Shown here: positions 58,054 through 64,000 of the stretch, piece by piece | How positions within the stretch are numbered: the first letter of the stretch is position 1 | How the letters are laid out: each line of letters opens with the position of its first letter | Assembly (NCBI RefSeq): GCF_000467125.1 | Contig: NZ_BATJ01000013.1 | Location: forward strand, 85,321 to 149,320 | Length of the DNA: 64,000 nucleotides | Origin: Vibrio proteolyticus NBRC 13287 | Lineage (GTDB): Bacteria; Pseudomonadota; Gammaproteobacteria; Enterobacterales; Vibrionaceae | Direction of reading: 5' to 3' | Program-made: the position numbers and the translations under genes | Notes under the pieces: model-generated | Seen by the model: the letters and a program-made list of their open reading frames with translations, nothing else | Told to the model about the DNA's origin: nothing | The model's database searches: none

Positions 58054-58677
58054 TTATGTTGTCACTACCTGAGCAAATACCGCTTTCACCTTGCTGCCTA
58101 ACATCTGGCATTGAACCTCATTAAAACCGGCTGCGCGGCAAAACGATTCTGTCAGAGAGGGGGTAAGAACAATCGCATGACGGGGCTTAGTTCGATAGGC
58201 AAGCGTGTAACGAAAACGCAGTTTGCAACGCTCCCAGAGGCTCATTTCATGTTGCGTATAGCTGAGAATGTACAAGCGACCAGCCGGTTTCAGCACGCGA
58301 CGGACTTCCATCAGCGCCCGCTCCTGATTGGGAATCACATGCAGCAGATTGGCCATAAATACGGTATCGAAGGTGTCATCTTTGTAAGGCAGGAAAAAAC
58401 AGTTGGCTTTTTCGACGTGGACCTTAGGTTCATTCTCAAAGCGCTGCGCAGTCACCGCCAACATGGCATCCGACAAATCCGTTGCGGTCACTGACGTGGC
58501 CTGATCGACAAAACACTCCGTGTAAGTGCCGTTGCCACAACCCAATTCCAACAGTTTTCCAACCGAGCTGATCGCAGATAAACGTTGCTTGATCCTGCGG
58601 ACATTGTCTTCGCCCACTACGTAGTTATTTTTTGCTTCAAAGTTCCGGGAAAACTGCTCCCAGTGGTTGTGACTCAT
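58054..58677 (-). CDS. Class I SAM-dependent methyltransferase
   Basis: 207-residue Rossmann-fold methyltransferase. Motif I is LLELGCGNGTYTE, motif II carries the acidic residue in VTATDLSDAML, and the post-I segment has LPYKDDTFDTVFMANLLHVI and VRRVLKPAGRLYIL. The substrate is unknown; the type II (UbiE-like) arrangement suits small molecules. GGAGGAAGC leads into the ATG, so the start is firm. A 97-base gap separates it from the DUF4234 gene. Confidence 0.9.
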   Translation of the reverse strand: MSHNHWEQFSRNFEAKNNYVVGEDNVRRIKQRLSAISSVGKLLELGCGNGTYTECFVDQATSVTATDLSDAMLAVTAQRFENEPKVHVEKANCFFLPYKDDTFDTVFMANLLHVIPNQERALMEVRRVLKPAGRLYILSYTQHEMSLWERCKLRFRYTLAYRTKPRHAIVLTPSLTESFCRAAGFNEVQCQMLGSKVKAVFAQVVTT

Positions 58678-58775
58678 GCTTCCTCCGTGAAACCGATGAG
58701 TGAGACCTAATAAGCCTGTTGTTGCACAGCAGAGGATACTATCTTTTTCGCCCTCCGCCTAAAAAAAGCAGGCAC

Positions 58776-58823
58776 AAAAAAGCGGATTCAGTGCACAATT
58801 TCCTTGCCACTGAATCCGCCCTT
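58776..58823 (-). terminator. Terminator of the yiaWV pair
   Basis: Twelve-base perfect stem GCGGATTCAGTG / CACTGAATCCGC with a fourteen-base loop, followed by six T on the minus strand, 26 bases past the YiaV-like stop. Confidence 0.85.
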
Positions 58824-58848
58824 TTACTCATTCTCGCTGAGTGAGGAT

Positions 58849-59847
58849 TTAACCTTCAAATACCCAATTCTGCCAACTTTGCATTCGTAGTATCACTTTG
58901 CGTACGATGCTGAACATCTCCCACTTTGGTGAATACACAGCAACGTGGGCGTCAGCTCCGGCAGGTACAGGCATGCCCTGCAATAACGCCGGCTCGTCGA
59001 GTTCGACCTTGACCAGTAGACGTCCATTCGCCGGGATGCGTTCCGGATATTGCAACTTACCTGAGGGTTGGAATGATCCCTGTGCCATGATGTCGTTCAC
59101 TTGCACAACATGCGCTTTGTACGCATGGCCGGGAATGGTGTTGAACGTCACTTCCGCGGGATACCCCACTTTGATGTAGCGCGCCGGTGACTGCTTAAAA
59201 GCCGCAAATATCTGTTTGTCTTCTTGATGAACAAACGTCATATTGCCCTGAAACGGCACCATTCGACTCTTCATTCCCGGGCGCAACGCCATCTGGCTGA
59301 CGTACCCATCCGTTGGTGCACGCACTGTCGTTGCATCCAGGTTGAATTTTGCCAGCGACAATTGTGCCTGATACTGCGACTTTTGCGCCTGTTGAGCCAA
59401 TAAGTTGGATTCAACCGTGTCAATACTCTCCTGTGACGAGAAGCCTTTTCGGCCTAGGTTTTTGTAGCGATCCAGCTCTGACTGATAAAACGCAATGGCC
59501 GCATCGGTGCGCTGGATATCGCTCTCGATTCGCTCAACCTTATCTTGAAATGGCGCCGGATCAATTTGATACAGAGGGTCACCGGCTTTCAGCGCTTCGT
59601 TTCCCTTGATGTAGACCTGGGTGATCAACCCTTCGACTCGCGACGTGATTGGTGTGGTCACGCTGTACACCCGGGCCATGCGCGAAACGGGCTGATACAT
59701 CGCCATGTACAGAAAAATCCATCCGACCAGAAACATGCCAATCACGCTGGCGGTGGTCAGTGTCCATTTGTTTTTTGGCACACGGAACACTTTAAACACC
59801 ACCACACATAGTGCGATGTAACTCAGAATAATCAACGTTTCCATCAC
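58849..59847 (-). CDS. yiaV: HlyD family membrane fusion protein (YiaV-like)
   Basis: 332 residues. Two N-terminal TMs (about 4-22 and 33-55) replace the single anchor of other adaptors. Then come the barrel-sandwich halves (SVTTPITSRVEGLITQVYIK, KAGDPLYQIDP, ATTVRAPTDGYVSQMALRPG) around a coiled-coil hairpin, and a C-terminal VAVYSPKWEMFSIVRKVILR as in YiaV of E. coli. It may help export small or envelope molecules; the partner is not encoded here. It overlaps the DUF3302 gene by four bases. Confidence 0.88.
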   Translation of the reverse strand: MMETLIILSYIALCVVVFKVFRVPKNKWTLTTASVIGMFLVGWIFLYMAMYQPVSRMARVYSVTTPITSRVEGLITQVYIKGNEALKAGDPLYQIDPAPFQDKVERIESDIQRTDAAIAFYQSELDRYKNLGRKGFSSQESIDTVESNLLAQQAQKSQYQAQLSLAKFNLDATTVRAPTDGYVSQMALRPGMKSRMVPFQGNMTFVHQEDKQIFAAFKQSPARYIKVGYPAEVTFNTIPGHAYKAHVVQVNDIMAQGSFQPSGKLQYPERIPANGRLLVKVELDEPALLQGMPVPAGADAHVAVYSPKWEMFSIVRKVILRMQSWQNWVFEG

Positions 59848-60167
59848 TTCACCTCGTTGTGTTGTTCCAACTGTTCAATGCGCGCCAGCAGTTGATCGTA
59901 CTGCTCCTGAGTCACCTCCGTCTGCATACCACGCCAGCGCTTAGTGTCCGGGTCATACAATACGGCCCATATCCACAGAAACGGCCAAATCACATGCAGA
60001 AAAAACAGGCTGATCCAGCCTGCAACGTGAATCGCTTCCTGATGCGGATGATTGCGTTTTTTCGCCATTTCATAAGGAATGTCATGCAACACGATCAGGC
60101 CATAAACAAAGATCAACAGCACAACAAACAAAATCGCGAGTGAAAGATAGTCCAGGGTCAGGTTCAT
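59844..60167 (-). CDS. yiaW: DUF3302 membrane protein (YiaW-like)
   Basis: 107-residue protein with two TMs (about 8-28 and 47-66) and a cytoplasmic coiled-coil tail (QEQYDQLLARIEQLEQH). The segment LHDIPYEMAKKRNHPHQEAI is the DUF3302 hallmark. It always pairs with a YiaV-like protein and overlaps it here (ATGA), so the two form a unit. The ATG at 60167 fits the family; a start 22 codons earlier lacks support. Confidence 0.88.
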   Translation of the reverse strand: MNLTLDYLSLAILFVVLLIFVYGLIVLHDIPYEMAKKRNHPHQEAIHVAGWISLFFLHVIWPFLWIWAVLYDPDTKRWRGMQTEVTQEQYDQLLARIEQLEQHNEVK

Positions 60168-60373
60168 TAATTCGCTCTCTCTATCAAGCGCAGCAGCGCC
60201 AATAATGACTGAGAATAGAGATCGTGTTAGCAAACAACAAACAACCAGACTGAATACTAAATTAAATATGATTCATCCATTCGCAAGTTCTATCGTTAGT
60301 TTAAATTATCATTGTTACCACTGGGGGTTGGCAGTAATGGGCGTGTGTTAAGGTTGCTTCACCTCGCATTTAG

Positions 60374-60388
60374 TGATAATAATTATCA
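60374..60388 (+). promoter_or_regulatory. Fur box before the 60411-fumC operon
   Basis: TGATAATAATTATCA is a perfect 7-1-7 palindrome of the Fur consensus. It lies 23 bases before the start codon of the 125-residue protein and so would block transcription when iron is plentiful. Confidence 0.88.
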
Positions 60389-60410
60389 TTAACAAAACAG
60401 TGAGAGCCCT

Positions 60411-60788
60411 ATGGAACAACAACAAGCCCTCTATCGCGCCTTTTATCAAGCTCAGGATCGTTTTCTGGATCCTTATACCGCGTGCGGTTTCGAGCCTGAT
60501 ATTATCTGCAATTATGTCCATTGTGGGCTCTTACTGACTTCTTATTATGAATACGGGACGGAACATCAGAATCCACTGTTGTGTGAGCTGTTTCTGCGTC
60601 AGGTGTACTTTCATCTATTAGACGGTATTGACGATACGACTCGCTCGCGCGTCTTTCGCCAGATCTGTCTGGATGCCGTACATACGCCATTGCTGTGTCT
60701 GAAACGTTTTTACGATCATATCTCCGATGGCGACATAAAGTTCCTATCCTTAAAACAAGAATTACAGCGTTTGAATACGCCTTTGTAG
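60411..60788 (+). CDS. Hypothetical protein, Fur-controlled, upstream of fumC (FagA-like?)
   Basis: 125-residue cytoplasmic helical protein (QALYRAFYQAQDRFLDPYT, then CNYVHCGLLLTSYYEYG, LFLRQVYFHLLDGIDD) with several cysteines (26, 33, 38 and others) but no clear metal motif. In Pseudomonas a small Fur-regulated gene (fagA) precedes fumC in a similar place; I suggest a functional counterpart because of position, size and the Fur box, not because of a secure sequence match. It is 17 bases before the fumC start, so both are on one transcript. Role unknown. Confidence 0.65.
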   Translation: MEQQQALYRAFYQAQDRFLDPYTACGFEPDIICNYVHCGLLLTSYYEYGTEHQNPLLCELFLRQVYFHLLDGIDDTTRSRVFRQICLDAVHTPLLCLKRFYDHISDGDIKFLSLKQELQRLNTPL

Positions 60789-60805
60789 CCGAAAAGGAAT
60801 ACACC

Positions 60806-62191
60806 ATGACTCAACAATATCGGATTGAAAAAGACAGTATGGGCGATGTGAACGTCCCAAAGGATGCTCTCTACCAGGCTCAGACCCAGCGCGCAGTCGA
60901 CAATTTTCAATTCAGCCACCACACCATGCCCGTTGCTTTTATTCAGGCACTGGCTCAAATCAAACAAACCGCAGCCCTGACCAATGCGCAGCTCGGTTTG
61001 CTCGAAGGTGACATCGCCAATGCGATCGCAGACGCGGCTCAGCAGGTCATTGACGGCCGGCATCTCGAGCATTTTCCGATTGATGTGTTCCAGACGGGCT
61101 CAGGCACCAGTTCGAACATGAATGCCAATGAAGTGATCGCCACATTAGCCAGTGCCCAGCTCGGCGGTGATGTCAGCCCCAATGACCACGTTAACATGGG
61201 CCAAAGCAGCAACGACGTGATACCGACCGCTATTCAGGTCAGCAGCGCACTGCTGACTGAAAAACAGCTGCTTCCGGCACTGGAACACCTTATTGACGTA
61301 CTGGAAAAGAAAAAAGCCGAACTGGCGGACGTGGTGAAAACCGGTCGCACCCACTTAATGGACGCCATGCCAGTCACTTTCGAACAAGAATTAGGCGGAT
61401 GGCAACAACAAATCCGCCACGCAAAATCCGCCATCGAAAGTGCGCTGACATCGGTCAAACAGCTGGCACAGGGCGGAACAGCCGTTGGAACCGGCATCAA
61501 TGCGGATCCACGTTTTGCACGCGCGTTTGCCGATAATCTGACCCAAGACACACATGTCCGTTTTGCCGCCAGCGACGACTTCTTTTTTAACCTCAGCAGT
61601 CAGGATGCCATCGTTGCATTATCCGGCCAGTTAAAAACCGCCGCTGTCGCGATCATGAAAATCGCCAACGACCTGCGCTGGATGAATTCGGGCCCGTTAG
61701 CCGGACTGGGTGAAATTGAGCTGCAAGGCCTGCAACCGGGTTCCTCCATCATGCCCGGCAAAGTGAACCCGGTTATCCCAGAAGCCGCAGCCATGGCCGC
61801 AGCCCAAGTGATCGGCAACGACACCACCATTACCATCGCGGGGCAAGCCGGTAACTTCCAACTCAATGTCATGCTCCCTGTGATCGCGCATAACGTGCTG
61901 GAAAGCATCGAGCTGTTGAGTAACAGCGCTGTTGCGCTGGCTGATAAAGCCATCGCCACCTTTACAGTGCGTCGTGACAACCTGGACACCGCCCTGGCAC
62001 GCAACCCCATTCTGGTGACCGCACTGAACCCGGTGATTGGTTATCTGAAAGCGGCTGAGATCGCCAAACTGGCGTACCAGCAGGGTCGGCCGATCATTGA
62101 CGTTGCTGAAGAGCAAACCGATCTCGACCGGGCGACACTCGAACGCCTGCTCGACCCGGCCAAGCTGACGCAAGGCGGCATCGCAGAATAA
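60806..62191 (+). CDS. fumC: Class II fumarate hydratase (iron-independent)
   Basis: 461-residue TCA-cycle enzyme that converts fumarate to malate without an iron-sulfur cluster. The family signature GSSIMPGKVNP, the substrate motifs TGSGTSSNMNANEV, MGQSSNDV and KTGRTHLMDAMP are all present. The ATG at 60806 has AGGA eight bases upstream; the frame is open earlier but overlaps the preceding gene. Placement behind a Fur box explains its use: it replaces iron-sulfur fumarase when iron is scarce. Confidence 0.96.
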   Translation: MTQQYRIEKDSMGDVNVPKDALYQAQTQRAVDNFQFSHHTMPVAFIQALAQIKQTAALTNAQLGLLEGDIANAIADAAQQVIDGRHLEHFPIDVFQTGSGTSSNMNANEVIATLASAQLGGDVSPNDHVNMGQSSNDVIPTAIQVSSALLTEKQLLPALEHLIDVLEKKKAELADVVKTGRTHLMDAMPVTFEQELGGWQQQIRHAKSAIESALTSVKQLAQGGTAVGTGINADPRFARAFADNLTQDTHVRFAASDDFFFNLSSQDAIVALSGQLKTAAVAIMKIANDLRWMNSGPLAGLGEIELQGLQPGSSIMPGKVNPVIPEAAAMAAAQVIGNDTTITIAGQAGNFQLNVMLPVIAHNVLESIELLSNSAVALADKAIATFTVRRDNLDTALARNPILVTALNPVIGYLKAAEIAKLAYQQGRPIIDVAEEQTDLDRATLERLLDPAKLTQGGIAE

Positions 62192-62206
62192 CTGACATCG
62201 CCGAAA

Positions 62207-62236
62207 ATAAAAAAGCCTCCTTACGGAGGCTTTGTC
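62207..62236. terminator. Bidirectional terminator between fumC and mgtE
   Basis: Hairpin AAAGCCTCC / GGAGGCTTT with a TTAC loop, flanked by A and T-rich tracts, between converging genes. Confidence 0.85.
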
Positions 62237-62237
62237 T

Positions 62238-63593
62238 TTATGCCAGTTCAGGCAAGATCAACTTAGCGATTTCGAAGTAAATCACCAGGCCCGTGCCATC
62301 GACCAGCGTGGCAATAAACGGCGCAGAAACCACCGCCGGGTCAATACTTAAGCGGCGCAGTACCATCGGAATGATGGACGATACAAATGCGCTCCACAGT
62401 ACGATGGCCAGAATGGTCAGTGTCACCACCAGCCCGACCTCAACACCGACCCCCAGACTCCAGGCTCGCACCCAAGCCGCGCCAGCCATGGCAAGCGCAA
62501 TCATCACTCCAGTGGTCAACTCTTTGCTCAGCACCGAACCGAGGTTTTTCAAACTTACTTCGCCCACGGCCATTGCCCGGATAATAGTGGTGGTGATCTG
62601 TGTGCCACTGTTGCCTCCGGTCCCAATCAACAACGGAATAAAGAATGCCAGCGCGATGGCCGCTTCCAGTTGCTCTTCAAACGCTCTCAATACCGTACCG
62701 GTGTAAGCTTCGGCCAGAAACAGCGCCAACAACCAGCCAATGCGTTTTTTCCACAAGTTCCAAGGAGAGGTTTGCAGATAGCTGGCATCCAGCGGCATTG
62801 AACCCCCCTGCATCGCCGCATCTTCTGTGGTTTCCTTTTCCAGGATATCAACCGCGTCATCCAGGAAGAAGAAACCAACCAGCAAACCATTGTGCTCGAC
62901 CGGTAACACCGTAACATCCAGATCCAGTAAGCGGCGTGATGCCTGCTCCTGATCCAGAGAGACATCCAGCACCTCGCCTTTGGGCTGCATGATGTCGCTC
63001 AGGGTTTGATCTGCCGACGCAACCAGCAGCATTTTCAGGCTGATTTCACCAACAAGCTGACCGTACTCGTTCACCACATACATATTATTGAGGTGATGGT
63101 GCGGTGTATCCCAGGCCTCATAGAGTACCTGTTTCGCTTCGCTGAGACTTTGGGTCACGGATAAGGTCAGCACATCTGAGTGCATGTGGGCGCCGACCGA
63201 TTCGTCCGGCCAGTTCAGCTTGCGTTGCAACTGCAACGCTTCTTCATTGGCCAGGAAGTCGAAGATCGCCTCTCTTTCGTGTGCCGGCAAAATCCGCAGC
63301 AGTTTTTCCACCGTCCGTTGCGGTAACGCAGTCAGAACGGCTTCCAGCTGAGGCTTTTGCATATACGCCACAACGTCCGCCGCCAGCTCCGGAGAGATAC
63401 GGCTGAAAATGGTCACCAATTGCGCTTGTGACAACTGACACAGAACATATTTGGCTTCCTGATCAGACAAATTGACCAGTTTTTGTACCCACTTTTCGCT
63501 GTCTGGCGCATTCGCCAGTTTGTGAGAAAAAGCGGTGAGTTGCTTGATTTGAGCTGCTACTACAACAGGGTTAGTAGTTTTCATTACATTCAT
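62238..63593 (-). CDS. mgtE: Magnesium transporter MgtE
   Basis: 451-residue magnesium channel. It has an N-terminal MgtE superhelical domain (about 25-130), tandem CBS domains (about 135-255; VGAHMHSDVLTLSV and LSDIMQPKGEVLDV) that sense cytoplasmic magnesium, a plug helix and five TMs. The pore part contains GTGGNSGTQITTTIIRAMAVGE and APFIATLVDGTGLVIYFEIA, typical of the family. The ATG at 63593 follows AGGT at nine bases; an ATG three codons later is possible. Expression is governed by the M-box leader upstream. Confidence 0.95.
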   Translation of the reverse strand: MNVMKTTNPVVVAAQIKQLTAFSHKLANAPDSEKWVQKLVNLSDQEAKYVLCQLSQAQLVTIFSRISPELAADVVAYMQKPQLEAVLTALPQRTVEKLLRILPAHEREAIFDFLANEEALQLQRKLNWPDESVGAHMHSDVLTLSVTQSLSEAKQVLYEAWDTPHHHLNNMYVVNEYGQLVGEISLKMLLVASADQTLSDIMQPKGEVLDVSLDQEQASRRLLDLDVTVLPVEHNGLLVGFFFLDDAVDILEKETTEDAAMQGGSMPLDASYLQTSPWNLWKKRIGWLLALFLAEAYTGTVLRAFEEQLEAAIALAFFIPLLIGTGGNSGTQITTTIIRAMAVGEVSLKNLGSVLSKELTTGVMIALAMAGAAWVRAWSLGVGVEVGLVVTLTILAIVLWSAFVSSIIPMVLRRLSIDPAVVSAPFIATLVDGTGLVIYFEIAKLILPELA

Positions 63594-63700
63594 CACACAT
63601 ACCTCATGTGACTCAGGACAGACCTGAATTGATTGATCTTTGATGCAAGAAAACAGCAGTTGAAGGTCGAGAAAATAAAAGCTGTATAAGAAGGAAGGAA

Positions 63701-63866
63701 CAATCCCCACGTCTTAGCTTCAGCACTGTACAACGTATTCACTGACGTGAAAGCCACTTGGGTTAACACCTTAAGCCGATGATAACTGTCCTAATCCTGG
63801 GCATCTCTCGATGTCGTGGGATCAGTGGCCTATGTTTGAACAGGAGCCTCGCCTAACGAGATGCTG
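63701..63866 (-). ncRNA. M-box (ykoK) magnesium riboswitch upstream of mgtE
   Basis: The minus strand carries the conserved M-box core: GTTAGGCGAGGCTCCTGTTC near the 5' end, then GGCCACTG, CGACATCGAGAGATGCC, GGATTAGGACAGTTATCATC, GCTTAAGGTG, and near the 3' end TACAGTGCTGAAGC. Order and spacing match the Mg2+-sensing leader known from ykoK/mgtE genes. It begins about 270 bases before the mgtE start. When magnesium is abundant the folded RNA should reduce mgtE expression. Confidence 0.93.
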
Positions 63867-64000
63867 TAAAATACACAGTAGGTTCTCTTTAGAACGGCGC
63901 GATTATAAGAAGGCGCCTGACAAAACAACAACTAAAAATCCTGATGGTGATGATAAAAAACCGTGACGGCACGCACACAAGACATCGAATCGCTCTGATC
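63867..64000. other. Window edge upstream of the mgtE leader
   Basis: 134 bases that should contain the mgtE promoter on the minus strand. No coding sequence is recognisable before the window ends. Confidence 0.3.

Overview
The window looks like part of the second chromosome of a Vibrio, probably of the fluvialis/furnissii kind. That assignment is inferred from protein resemblance (ToxR/ToxS-like pair, OmpW, cold-shock protein followed by tiny genes, Vibrio-type RND pump) and from gene content; no rRNA, tRNA or replication origin is present to fix it.

Layout. 0.2-5.2 kb: a decayed gene, a DM13 protein, peptidase T, OmpW and a chemoreceptor. 5.4-13.4 kb: a TetR-type regulator, an RND efflux pump with its lipoprotein adaptor, and upstream of the pump a ToxR/ToxS-like membrane regulator pair divergent from an unrecognised 310-residue protein. 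13.4-18.9 kb: a CDF metal transporter, a cold-shock gene with a chain of very small ORFs, a glutathione transferase, a VOC protein, and a SoxR regulon in miniature (soxR divergent from a RidA-family gene plus an EamA exporter, with a 19-bp-spacer promoter containing a SoxR box). 18.9-28.9 kb: an AT-rich accessory island holding a complete three-gene ABC-3C conflict system (DUF3732 ATPase, middle component, nuclease-like effector), a possible second nuclease, two unrecognised membrane proteins, a lone hemB, and short repeats at the module edges.

28.9-36.6 kb: DUF3820 and XRE genes, then a full F1Fo ATP synthase operon (atpIBEFHAGDC, proton-type c subunit). 37.2-45.0 kb: a hydroxamate-siderophore locus (fhuA, fhuC, fhuD, fhuB) divergent from an ABC exporter across a Fur-box-like site. 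45.1-49.8 kb: a beta-hydroxyacid dehydrogenase divergent from a MocR regulator, a lipoprotein form of ecotin, a HAD phosphatase and a LysR regulator. 50.3-55.0 kb: the cytochrome bo3 operon cyoABCDE. 55.4-60.2 kb: a secreted alkylsulfatase, DUF4234, a methyltransferase and a YiaV/YiaW pair. 60.4-64.0 kb: a small protein plus fumC under a perfect Fur 7-1-7 site, and mgtE behind an M-box magnesium riboswitch.

Several modules answer iron, redox or magnesium state (Fur at fhu and fumC, SoxR, M-box). The strongest candidate for a poorly described system is the ABC-3C cassette at 19.08-22.66 kb, flanked by inverted copies of a 14-base repeat.
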